This document shows positions 52,198 to 59,107 of a DNA stretch of 64,000 nt, piece by piece (positions within the stretch are counted from its first letter, which is position 1; every line of letters begins with the position of its first letter). The DNA comes from Oscillospiraceae bacterium (GTDB lineage Bacteria > Bacillota > Clostridia > Oscillospirales > CAG-272). The stretch lies in contig SVUJ01000006.1 of assembly GCA_015063305.1 (NCBI GenBank), forward strand, positions 1 through 64,000, written 5' to 3'. Under the pieces are notes generated by a model that saw nothing but the letters and a program-made list of their open reading frames with translations, had not been told where the DNA came from and searched no databases. Made by a program: the position numbers and the translations under genes.

Positions 52198-52659
52198 TCA
52201 GAAGGGCAGATCGTCGTCTGTTTTGAGTTCCTCAAACTTAGGCGCAGTATCTGCGACCGAAGCGTATGAGGGAGCGCTGTAGGCGTCAGGCGTGTAGGGT
52301 GCAGAAGAGGGGGAAGACTCACTGCGGCTGTCAACAAAGGTGACCTCGTCTGCAATGATGTCGGTAGCATAGTGCTTCACGCCCTGCTGATCCGTCCATG
52401 TGCGATTCTGGAGAGAACCAACAACGCAAATGGAAGAACCTTTTCTGAAATACTTGGAAACAAACTCAGCTGTAGCTCTCCAAGCTGTTATATTGAAGAA
52501 ATCAGCCTGAGTCTGCTGTGATGCATCCTTAGAGTTGTATCTGCGGTTAACAGCGATGCTGAATGTGCAAACAGAAACGCCCGAGGGTGTCTGCTTGAGC
52601 TCAGGGTCAGCAGTGAGTCGACCGCCCATAATAACTTTGTTTAAATTGAAGTTAGCCAT
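52198..52659 (-). CDS. ssb: Single-stranded DNA-binding protein
   Basis: 153-residue SSB with an OB fold (N-K-V-I-M-G-G-R-L-T-A-D-P-E-L and W-R-A-T-A-E-F-V-S-K-Y), a Ser/Pro/Ala-rich linker and the acidic tip D-D-D-L-P-F that recruits repair and replication partners. Sits between rpsF and rpsR as in most Firmicutes. SD AAGGAGG. The operon link to S6/S18 makes it the main replicative SSB. Confidence 0.96.
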   Translation of the reverse strand: MANFNLNKVIMGGRLTADPELKQTPSGVSVCTFSIAVNRRYNSKDASQQTQADFFNITAWRATAEFVSKYFRKGSSICVVGSLQNRTWTDQQGVKHYATDIIADEVTFVDSRSESSPSSAPYTPDAYSAPSYASVADTAPKFEELKTDDDLPF

Positions 52660-52687
52660 TAAAACGCCTCCTTAAAAGTATTACGGA

Positions 52688-53092
52688 TTACTCCTCAACA
52701 GCGGGAACAGTTTCTTCAGCTGCAGCTTCTGCTTCAACAGCAACTTCAGCTGCGGGCTCGGAAACTTCAACAAGCTTAGCCTTTTTCTCTGCAGCGTCGT
52801 ACTCAAGCTTGATAACAAGAGAACGCATAACAGACTCGTCGATGTTCATAAGACGCTCGAGCTCGTTCGGAAATTCGGGAGCAGACTTGAAGGTAACTAC
52901 AGTGTAGAATCCTTCGGGCATATCGTTGATAGGATATGCAAGACGTCTCTTACCCCATTTTGCAACGTCAACTACCTCGGCGTTTGCCTCGATAACCGAC
53001 ACGAACTTGTTCACAGTTGCTTCTGTAGCTTCGTCGCCCTTGGAAACATCGGCAATGAACATAACTTCGTAAGAATTGATAACCTTATCCAT
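52688..53092 (-). CDS. rpsF: 30S ribosomal protein S6 with acidic Ala/Glu-rich tail
   Basis: 134-residue S6. Core residues 1-95 (Y-E-V-M-F-I, W-G-K-R-R-L-A-Y-P-I, G-F-Y-T-V) are standard. The last roughly 30 residues form a low-complexity Ala/Glu/Val extension, longer than the tail of B. subtilis S6. First gene of the operon; SD GGGAGGTG. S6 with S18 often binds its own leader. Confidence 0.95.
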   Translation of the reverse strand: MDKVINSYEVMFIADVSKGDEATEATVNKFVSVIEANAEVVDVAKWGKRRLAYPINDMPEGFYTVVTFKSAPEFPNELERLMNIDESVMRSLVIKLEYDAAEKKAKLVEVSEPAAEVAVEAEAAAEETVPAVEE

Positions 53093-53118
53093 TTTTTACA
53101 CCTCCCTATGGACTTAAG

Positions 53119-53156
53119 ACCGCGCACCTGAAAGAATAGTAGTATTTGTACGCGGT
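53119..53156 (-). promoter_or_regulatory. Candidate S6:S18 autoregulatory leader hairpin
   Basis: In the rpsF leader, ACCGCG and CGCGGT (53119-53124, 53151-53156) close a hairpin with a 26-base internal part. rpsF leaders in many bacteria carry an S6:S18-binding stem with a CCG bulge; the CCG here fits loosely. Fold not computed. Confidence 0.35.
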
Positions 53157-53199
53157 AGAGAGACGGGCGTTTTTTGAATTTTGCCCGTACCGAAAATGT

Positions 53200-53228
53200 A
53201 TTATATCATATTTTTTTTGCCTTGTCAA
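53200..53228 (-). promoter_or_regulatory. Promoter of rpsF-ssb-rpsR
   Basis: Minus strand TTGACA (53223-53228), 17 bases, TATAAT (53200-53205): a full consensus promoter about 110 bases before rpsF. Confidence 0.88.
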
Positions 53229-53247
53229 TCTTTTTTTAAAAATATAC

Positions 53248-53276
53248 TTGAAAAAAAAGCGAATAAGAGTTATAAT
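53248..53276 (+). promoter_or_regulatory. Promoter of the SDR gene
   Basis: TTGAAA (53248-53253), 17 bases, TATAAT (53271-53276). It is divergent from the rpsF promoter, 20 bases apart. Confidence 0.8.
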
Positions 53277-53307
53277 GTAGTAAATTTCAGTAGATTGGAG
53301 TGTGGAT

Positions 53308-54024
53308 ATGCAGAGGGTTCTTGTAACGGGTGGTTCAAGGGGAATCGGAGCTGCCTGTGTAAAAAGGTTTTCGGCGCTGGGATATAAGACCGCGTTCATT
53401 TATAAGAACAGCGATATATCCGCACGGGAATTGTCAGATATATACGGCGCTTATGCCATAAAGGCTGATATTTCAAACCCCGATGAAGCAAAGAGAGCCG
53501 CGCAGATGGCAATAGATTTTCTCGGTGGAATTGACGTCCTTGTAAATAACGCGGGTATTGCTCAATTCAAGCTCTTTGGCGATATAACCGACGAGGACTG
53601 GGACAGAATGATGTCGGTAAATCTTTCGGGTGTGTTTTACGTCACTCGCGCTCTTGTCGGCACGATGATATCTCAGCATAGCGGAAGGATAATAAACATA
53701 GGCTCTATGTGGGGCAAATGCGGCTCATCCTGCGAGGTGCATTATTCGGCGTCAAAGGCAGGGATAAGGGGAATGACGATGGCTCTTGCCAAAGAGCTCG
53801 GACCGTCGGGGATAACCGTGAACTGCATAGAACCCGGTGTGATAGACACCGATATGAATTCCGAGCTCAGCGACGAGGAGATGGTTGCGCTTTGTGAACA
53901 GACCCCGCTTTGCCGTATCGGCAAAGCAGAGGACGTGGCGCACCTCTCCGAGTTTCTCGCGTCTGAAAAGGCGTCCTTCATAACCGGACAGGTAATAGGC
54001 GTTGACGGCGGATTTGCTATATAG
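53308..54024 (+). CDS. Short-chain dehydrogenase/reductase, FabG-like
   Basis: 238-residue classical SDR. Cofactor loop T-G-G-S-R-G-I-G, N-N-A-G, catalytic Ser in N-I-G-S-M-W-G and Y-S-A-S-K (Tyr/Lys) are intact, and it ends with G-Q-V-I-G-V-D-G-G-F, typical of 3-oxoacyl-ACP reductases. ATG at 53308 has GGAG 7 bases before; an earlier in-frame GTG is too close to it. No fatty acid genes adjoin, so the substrate is uncertain. Confidence 0.85.
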   Translation: MQRVLVTGGSRGIGAACVKRFSALGYKTAFIYKNSDISARELSDIYGAYAIKADISNPDEAKRAAQMAIDFLGGIDVLVNNAGIAQFKLFGDITDEDWDRMMSVNLSGVFYVTRALVGTMISQHSGRIINIGSMWGKCGSSCEVHYSASKAGIRGMTMALAKELGPSGITVNCIEPGVIDTDMNSELSDEEMVALCEQTPLCRIGKAEDVAHLSEFLASEKASFITGQVIGVDGGFAI

Positions 54025-54052
54025 ATCAAACACAGATTATCAAGGAGATAAC

Positions 54053-54811
54053 ATGCAAAAATTATTCAGCAATGCTATGGATATAGGAGAGCAAATGCTT
54101 ATATGCGGTGCGGAAGTCCGCAGAGTTGAGGACACCGTCAGACGTATGTGCTCTGCTTTCGGAGCAAAGCGAACAGACGTATTTATAATACCCTCAAGTA
54201 TGGTGGTCACGGTATATATGCCAAACTCTGATACATATACGATGACGAGACGTATAACAGCCATAAGCACGGATATAGAGAAGCTTCACAATCTCAACAA
54301 TCTTTCCAGGAGAATATGCTCTAAAAAAGATATGGCGTCCGAGGATATACACAAGGAGTTCAAGCATATAATGAGCGGGAAGGCATATCCCTTCTGGGTA
54401 GGTCTCTTTTCCTATATGATCATTGCGGGAGCATTTGCTATATTCTTTGGCGGCGGGCTTGCGGATGCCTTGGCGGCGCTTATGATCGGCGGTGTTATGA
54501 GGATAGTCACCGTGCTTTTGGAACACGCCAAGATGAACCAGATATTCATAAAATTTGTATGTGCTTTTGGAATAAGTACATTTGCGTTGGGATTTATGAA
54601 AATGGGACTGATATCTTCTATAGACAGCGCTATAATAGGTAATATAATGTATTTGATACCCACTATAGGTCTTACTAACGGTCTTAGAGATCTGTTTGCG
54701 GGAGACAGCGTAGCGGGGCTGATACGCTTGATAGAAGCAATACTTAATGCCCTCGGTATAGCGGCAGGCTATTTCTTGTTCACCTTCTTGTTAGGAGGTG
54801 CGTTGGTATGA
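54053..54811 (+). CDS. Threonine/serine exporter family protein, ThrE N-part (DUF1212 / YjjP type)
   Basis: 252 residues: an N-terminal cytosolic roughly 110-residue region (I-C-G-A-E-V-R-R-V-E-D-T-V-R-R-M) and five membrane helices. The G-A-E-V-x-R-V-E-D-T motif is diagnostic of PF06738. With the next gene it makes a split ThrE-like exporter. ATG at 54053 follows CAAGGAG. Substrate in relatives: threonine/serine, or succinate for YjjPB. Confidence 0.88.
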   Translation: MQKLFSNAMDIGEQMLICGAEVRRVEDTVRRMCSAFGAKRTDVFIIPSSMVVTVYMPNSDTYTMTRRITAISTDIEKLHNLNNLSRRICSKKDMASEDIHKEFKHIMSGKAYPFWVGLFSYMIIAGAFAIFFGGGLADALAALMIGGVMRIVTVLLEHAKMNQIFIKFVCAFGISTFALGFMKMGLISSIDSAIIGNIMYLIPTIGLTNGLRDLFAGDSVAGLIRLIEAILNALGIAAGYFLFTFLLGGALV

Positions 54812-55266
54812 TGTATTATATTATTCACATTCTCTCCGGAGCTATCGGTACGGTTGGATTTGCGCTGCTCTACAATATAAGAGGGAAAAAGCTTATAATA
54901 GCCTGTATAGGAGGATTGATCTCGGGCACTCTTTTTGAGATGTTTAATATTTTCTTGCAAAACGAGGTTCTGGCATATTTTATAACGGCTATGATGGTGG
55001 CATTTTATGCTGAGATAATGGCAAGAGTGGTAAAAACACCTACAACTACCTTTATTGCCACGGCTCTCATACCGTTAGTCCCCGGAAGAGCGCTTTACTA
55101 TACGATGGCGTATGCTTTCGAAGGAAATGCAGGTTTGTTTGCTAACTACGGTCTTGCTACGGTGAAGATCGCAAGTGCGCTTGCGCTTGGTATAGCTGTG
55201 GCAACGGCCACCGCGAGAATAGTGCACAAGCTTATAGAAAAAAGGCACTACGATAAAGTAAATTAA
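54808..55266 (+). CDS. Threonine/serine exporter family protein, ThrE C-part (DUF3815 / YjjB type)
   Basis: 152-residue membrane protein with about four to five helices, P-T-T-T-F-I-A-T-A-L-I-P-L-V-P-G-R-A-L-Y-Y being the family core. The start overlaps the previous stop by ATGA; GGAGG lies 11 bases before. The pair corresponds to the two halves of Corynebacterium ThrE. A terminator follows. Confidence 0.88.
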   Translation: MMYYIIHILSGAIGTVGFALLYNIRGKKLIIACIGGLISGTLFEMFNIFLQNEVLAYFITAMMVAFYAEIMARVVKTPTTTFIATALIPLVPGRALYYTMAYAFEGNAGLFANYGLATVKIASALALGIAVATATARIVHKLIEKRHYDKVN

Positions 55267-55279
55267 GAATAGTGTTGAC

Positions 55280-55319
55280 TAAAAACAGAGTTTCATGATT
55301 TCATGAGGCTCTGTTTTTT
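55280..55319 (+). terminator. Terminator of the ThrE-type pair
   Basis: AAAACAGAG (from 55282) pairs with CTCTGTTTT (55309-55317), with an inner TCATGA/TCATGA stem, followed by a T-run. Confidence 0.8.
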
Positions 55320-55391
55320 GTATATGTTCCATAAAAATAATTGTTGCAAATATACAGAATGCAGAAAATGCTGTCAGTCATTGATTTGCTC

Positions 55392-55420
55392 TTGACAATC
55401 ACTTGACCGTGTGATATAAT
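55392..55420 (+). promoter_or_regulatory. Promoter of the DUF1836 gene
   Basis: TTGACA (55392-55397), 17 bases, TATAAT (55415-55420): perfect consensus, 35 bases before the ATG. Confidence 0.88.
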
Positions 55421-55455
55421 CATATTGTAAGATTGATGGAAGGGAGGTTAAAGAA

Positions 55456-56010
55456 ATGTCAACAACGTTTCCGGGGACAACTATAGAGGTTTCTTCTCTT
55501 CAAAAGGGAAGCTCAAGACGACTGTTTGACGGTATCTTTGCCACCGGAGGGGTGACCTTATCTCAGGTTTCGATAATGAGCGGGCTTGAACCCTATATCA
55601 TACAAAATTGGGTGAAGCGAGGTTTTTTATCTTCTCCTGTTAAGAGGCTGTATTCCAAGGGGCAATTTGCGCGGATCATTATAATCAATATGCTCCGCGA
55701 ATCTCTGCAGCTTGAGCGTATCTGCGGCTTGATAAGTATTATCAGCGGTGTTACCGATAGCGAGGCGGATGATCTTATCAGTGACGAGGAGCTCTATCAC
55801 CGTTACATAGATATGCTTTCGGAGAGGGATATCAGTGTTAACGACGAGCGGTCGGTGCTTTTGGCGGCGGAGCGCGCAACTGAGGACTTTGAGGAAAGGT
55901 TTCCAAATTCAAAGAAGCAGTTGATAAAGATACTTCAGGTCATGCTTTATGCGCATGCCGCGTCCGGACTGAGAAGATCGGCGGAAGATATACTTTGTGC
56001 TATGAAATGA
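55456..56010 (+). CDS. DUF1836 domain protein, MerR-like DNA-binding regulator
   Basis: 184-residue soluble protein. Residues about 25-70 form a helix-turn-helix of MerR type (L-S-Q-V-S-I-M-S-G-L-E-P-Y-I-I-Q-N-W-V-K-R-G), followed by S-P-V-K-R-L-Y-S-K-G-Q-F-A-R-I-I-I-I-N-M-L-R, the DUF1836 (PF08876) pattern. Likely a transcription regulator; target and signal unknown. It lies 39 bases before the NfeD-flotillin pair and may be cotranscribed with it. Strong SD GGGAGG. Confidence 0.8.
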   Translation: MSTTFPGTTIEVSSLQKGSSRRLFDGIFATGGVTLSQVSIMSGLEPYIIQNWVKRGFLSSPVKRLYSKGQFARIIIINMLRESLQLERICGLISIISGVTDSEADDLISDEELYHRYIDMLSERDISVNDERSVLLAAERATEDFEERFPNSKKQLIKILQVMLYAHAASGLRRSAEDILCAMK

Positions 56011-56049
56011 CAGTTATTAGTTTAGTAATATTGAGAAAGGAAATCAGAT

Positions 56050-56709
56050 ATGTTTATAAGTGATTGGTGGAACTCATTGAGTATTGTGTCGCAGGTTTTT
56101 GCGTGTATCGCTATACCGTCAACCCTGGTGTTGCTTATACAGACGATTATGATGTTTGTCGGTATGGAGGGGGACGGAGATGTTGACGTTGACTCCGGAG
56201 ATATCTCCGAAGTCGTGCCCGATGACATTGGTGATGCTGACGTTGGCGACGGTGTCTTTGGAGAGGATATTTCGGGTGAGCCCCTTGATCTTTCGGGACT
56301 GCAAGGACTTCGTATATTCACGGTGCGCGGAATTATAGCTTTCTTTGTGGTGTTAGGCTGGGTAGGAATGGTGCTTGACAGCGCGGGGGTAGGACTTGGA
56401 ATAACCTTGCCCGTGGCTATACTTTGCGGATCGATCATGATGATCGTTCTGGCGCTGCTTTTCAGAGCGGTTATGAACCTCAGAAGCGATGGAAACACAG
56501 ATAACAGAAACGCGATAGGTTGTTCGGGAAAGGTATATCTGACTATCCCGCCCTCAAGAACGGGAGAGGGAAAGGTCAGTGTTATGCTTCAAGGCTCTTA
56601 CGTGGAGAGAGATGCGGTCACCGATGCCGATGAGGCTATTCCCACAGGAAGCGAGATCGTGGTCGTTGGAATAAGCGGTCAGACCGATCTCGTTGTGAGA
56701 AAAAAATAA
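56050..56709 (+). CDS. NfeD-like membrane protein partner of flotillin (YuaF type)
   Basis: 219 residues. One N-terminal membrane helix, an acidic Asp/Gly/Val-rich stretch (about 38-75), two or three helices (about 95-145) and a C-terminal OB-fold-like domain (G-C-S-G-K-V-Y-L-T-I-P to V-V-V-G-I-S-G). This matches B. subtilis YuaF, encoded next to floT as here. The pair marks membrane microdomains; molecular role unsettled. Confidence 0.8.
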   Translation: MFISDWWNSLSIVSQVFACIAIPSTLVLLIQTIMMFVGMEGDGDVDVDSGDISEVVPDDIGDADVGDGVFGEDISGEPLDLSGLQGLRIFTVRGIIAFFVVLGWVGMVLDSAGVGLGITLPVAILCGSIMMIVLALLFRAVMNLRSDGNTDNRNAIGCSGKVYLTIPPSRTGEGKVSVMLQGSYVERDAVTDADEAIPTGSEIVVVGISGQTDLVVRKK

Positions 56710-56767
56710 ACTTGATTTTTAATTAATTTTTAATTAAAGATAAAAACTGCAACATGGAGGAAACATT

Positions 56768-58159
56768 ATGCAAACATCAATTATCATTTTAATCTGTGCC
56801 ATAGTTCTTATTGTGGCGTCGTTTATTGCCTGGGTATGCTCCAGATACAAGAAATGTCCCTCGGATAAGATAATGGTCGTCTACGGTTCTATCGGTAAGA
56901 ATAAGGACGGAACGAACAGAAGCGCCAAGTGTATTCACGGCGGTGCGGAATTCGTTATTCCGGTATTCCAGTCTTATGCTTATCTCGACCTGACACCTAT
57001 ATCCATTCAGGTCGACCTTAAGAACGCGCTTTCAAGACAGAACATAAGAATAGACGTTCCTTCAAGATTTACCGTAGGTATATCTACCGAGCCCGGCGTT
57101 ATGCAGAATGCGGCAGAAAGACTTCTCGGACTTCAGCTCTCTGAGATACAGGAGCTCTCCAAGGATATCATATTCGGTCAGCTTCGTCTTATCATAGCTA
57201 CCATGGATATCGAGGAGATCAACACAGACAGAGATAAGTTCTTGGCGGCGGTCAGCAGCAACGTTGAAACCGAGCTTAAGAAGATAGGTCTTAGACTTAT
57301 AAACGTAAACGTTACCGATATCAGCGACGAGTCTGGATACATAGCAGCTCTTGGTAAAGAGGCGGCTGCAAAGGCTATAAACGACGCTAAGAAGAGCGTT
57401 GCCGAGCAGGATAGAGAAGGTTCTATCGGTGAAGCTAACGCGAAGATGGAACAGCGTATCAAGGTGTCTGAGGCTGAGTCCATGGCTATACACGGTGAAA
57501 ACGAAGCAAAGATGAAGATAGCGATGTCCGAGGCGGCTCTTAAGGAAAAAGAGGCTGAGGCTATGAAGATCGCTACCACAGCTGAAAAGATACAAGCGGC
57601 TAAGGCGCTTGAGGAATCTTACGCGGCAGAGCAGGCAGCAGAGCAGGCAAGACGTGCAAAAGAGCAGGCAACGCTTGAGGCGGATATCATCGTTCGCGCG
57701 GAAGCGAAGAAGAAAGAGATGGAGCTTGAAGCAGAGGCAGAGGCTGAGCAGATGCGCAGAAAAGCAAAGGGTGAAGCTGACGCTATATACGCTAAGATGG
57801 AAGCAGAGGCGCGCGGTCTTGAAGAGATACTCAAAAAGCAGGCGGCAGGTTTTGCGGAGATCGTTAAGTCAGCGGGTGGAGATGCCGATGCGGCTCTCAA
57901 ACTGCTTATTGCAGATAAGCTTGAAGAGCTTATGCGCGTTCAGGTAGACGCTGTTAAGAACATCAAGATAGACAAGGTGACCGTTTGGGATGGCGGACAG
58001 AACGCAGACGGAAAAACATCTACCGCGAACTTCATTTCGGGTATGATGAAATCCGTTCCCCCACTTGAAGAGGTTTTCGGTATGGCAGGAATGCAGCTCC
58101 CCTCGCTTCTCGGCAAGAAGATAGAGGAACAGGATACAACCGAAGAGAAGGCTGAATAA
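56768..58159 (+). CDS. floT: Flotillin family (SPFH domain) protein
   Basis: 463 residues: N-terminal hydrophobic membrane hairpin (4-25), SPFH domain (about 40-210, with V-Y-G-S-I-G and N-V-T-D-I-S-D-E-S-G-Y), then a long alpha-helical coiled coil rich in Glu-Ala repeats (about 210-370) and a C-terminal assembly region. The same order as FloT/YuaG, slightly shorter. Organises membrane microdomains and signalling complexes. Follows the NfeD gene by 58 bases; SD GGAGGAA; its own terminator after it. Confidence 0.93.
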   Translation: MQTSIIILICAIVLIVASFIAWVCSRYKKCPSDKIMVVYGSIGKNKDGTNRSAKCIHGGAEFVIPVFQSYAYLDLTPISIQVDLKNALSRQNIRIDVPSRFTVGISTEPGVMQNAAERLLGLQLSEIQELSKDIIFGQLRLIIATMDIEEINTDRDKFLAAVSSNVETELKKIGLRLINVNVTDISDESGYIAALGKEAAAKAINDAKKSVAEQDREGSIGEANAKMEQRIKVSEAESMAIHGENEAKMKIAMSEAALKEKEAEAMKIATTAEKIQAAKALEESYAAEQAAEQARRAKEQATLEADIIVRAEAKKKEMELEAEAEAEQMRRKAKGEADAIYAKMEAEARGLEEILKKQAAGFAEIVKSAGGDADAALKLLIADKLEELMRVQVDAVKNIKIDKVTVWDGGQNADGKTSTANFISGMMKSVPPLEEVFGMAGMQLPSLLGKKIEEQDTTEEKAE

Positions 58160-58171
58160 TCTATAAATCAG

Positions 58172-58202
58172 GAGCGGCTCGTAAGAGCCGCTCTTCTTTT
58201 TT
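58172..58202 (+). terminator. Terminator of the NfeD-flotillin unit
   Basis: GAGCGGCTC (58172-58180), loop GTAA, GAGCCGCTC (58185-58193), then TTCTTTTTT. Confidence 0.9.
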
Positions 58203-58222
58203 ATAGAATTTGGATAAAACAC

Positions 58223-58250
58223 TTGACAAATTAAAAAAATATGGTAAAAT
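58223..58250 (+). promoter_or_regulatory. Promoter of the mntP riboswitch transcript
   Basis: TTGACA (58223-58228), 16 bases, TAAAAT (58245-58250), just ahead of the riboswitch. Confidence 0.75.
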
Positions 58251-58257
58251 AATAAAA

Positions 58258-58372
58258 GTTATGAGGGAGTAGCGAGCGCATATTCTGCGTAACAAGTCAA
58301 CATACTGATCCTGTGGGGTCTGGCTTGTTTTAAATTGCGAGACTCATGTATGGTATAAGCAAAACCGTACAG
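58258..58372 (+). promoter_or_regulatory. yybP-ykoY manganese riboswitch
   Basis: The leader has GAGGGAGTAGCGAGCGC, a CAAGTC/GGCTTG helix and TGCGAGACTCATG, which fit the conserved GGGGAGUAGC and GCAAGACC-type loops of the yybP-ykoY family. The gene it precedes is a manganese exporter. TGTATGG/CCGTACA flanks the 3' side. With the downstream terminator this should be a Mn2+-induced transcriptional on-switch. Confidence 0.85.
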
Positions 58373-58393
58373 GGGTCTTTTTATTTTTGATTT

Positions 58394-58420
58394 CGGTGTA
58401 CGGATGTGCGCCGATTTTTT
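58394..58420 (+). terminator. Riboswitch-controlled terminator upstream of mntP
   Basis: CGGTGTAC (58394-58401), loop GGAT, GTGCGCCG (58406-58413) with G-U pairs, then ATTTTTT ending 17 bases before the start codon. Confidence 0.7.
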
Positions 58421-58437
58421 CGTAAAGGATGAAAAAT

Positions 58438-59058
58438 ATGCCAACTGAAGTTATGTTTTACGGTGGGAACATTCTGCTTGGAGTAGCGCTTGCGATAGAC
58501 GCATTCTCGGTGTCGCTTGCTAACGGTCTTAACGAGCCCTGTATGAAAACGAGAAGACTCTGCCTTATCTCGGGTATGTTCGCCTTTTTTCAAGCGCTTA
58601 TGCCGTTTATAGGGTGGATACTGCTAACCAATATAATACAGTATTTTAAAGCCCTCGAGGCGTGGATTCCTTGGATCGCGCTCGTGTTGCTCAGCGCCCT
58701 TGGCATAAAGATGCTGCTCGACGGTATAAAAAACAAGGATTGCTGTCAGGAGTGTGGATGTGCGCCGAGACTTGGCTTTTGGGCGCTCGTGGTGCAGGGA
58801 ATAGCAACCTCGATAGATGCGCTTTCTGCGGGTATCAACTTCGGAACGTATAACGATATGGGAGAGTTTTTGCCTTACACACTTATGAGCGCGATCGTTG
58901 CCGCTCTGGTGATAGCTCTTGTAACCTTTATTATCTGCGCTTGCGGAGTGCAGATAGGAAAGAAGACAGGAACTAAGCTCGCGGGCAAAGCAAGTATTCT
59001 TGGCGGAGTGATCCTGATAGCGATAGGCATTGAGATATTCATAACAGGTATAATTTGA
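58438..59058 (+). CDS. mntP: Manganese efflux pump MntP
   Basis: 206 residues, six membrane segments in two homologous halves, each with the motif: A-I-D-A-F-S-V-S-L-A-N-G near 17-28 and A-T-S-I-D-A-L-S-A-G-I in the second half; the acidic residues bind Mn2+. A Cys-rich loop (C-C-Q-E-C-G-C) sits mid-protein. Start chosen at 58438, 9 bases from AAAGG; the ATG at 58429 abuts it. The Mn2+ riboswitch upstream fits the function. Confidence 0.93.
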   Translation: MPTEVMFYGGNILLGVALAIDAFSVSLANGLNEPCMKTRRLCLISGMFAFFQALMPFIGWILLTNIIQYFKALEAWIPWIALVLLSALGIKMLLDGIKNKDCCQECGCAPRLGFWALVVQGIATSIDALSAGINFGTYNDMGEFLPYTLMSAIVAALVIALVTFIICACGVQIGKKTGTKLAGKASILGGVILIAIGIEIFITGII

Positions 59059-59070
59059 AAAAATAAAGAT

Positions 59071-59097
59071 AAGGGCTGCGGCAATGCCGCAGCCCTT
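59071..59097. terminator. Terminator between convergent mntP and lipoprotein genes
   Basis: AAGGGCTGCGGC (59071-59082), loop AAT, GCCGCAGCCCTT (59086-59097). The T-rich side is on the minus strand (ATCTTTATTTTTT). Confidence 0.8.
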
Positions 59098-59107
59098 TGA
59101 AATTCAA

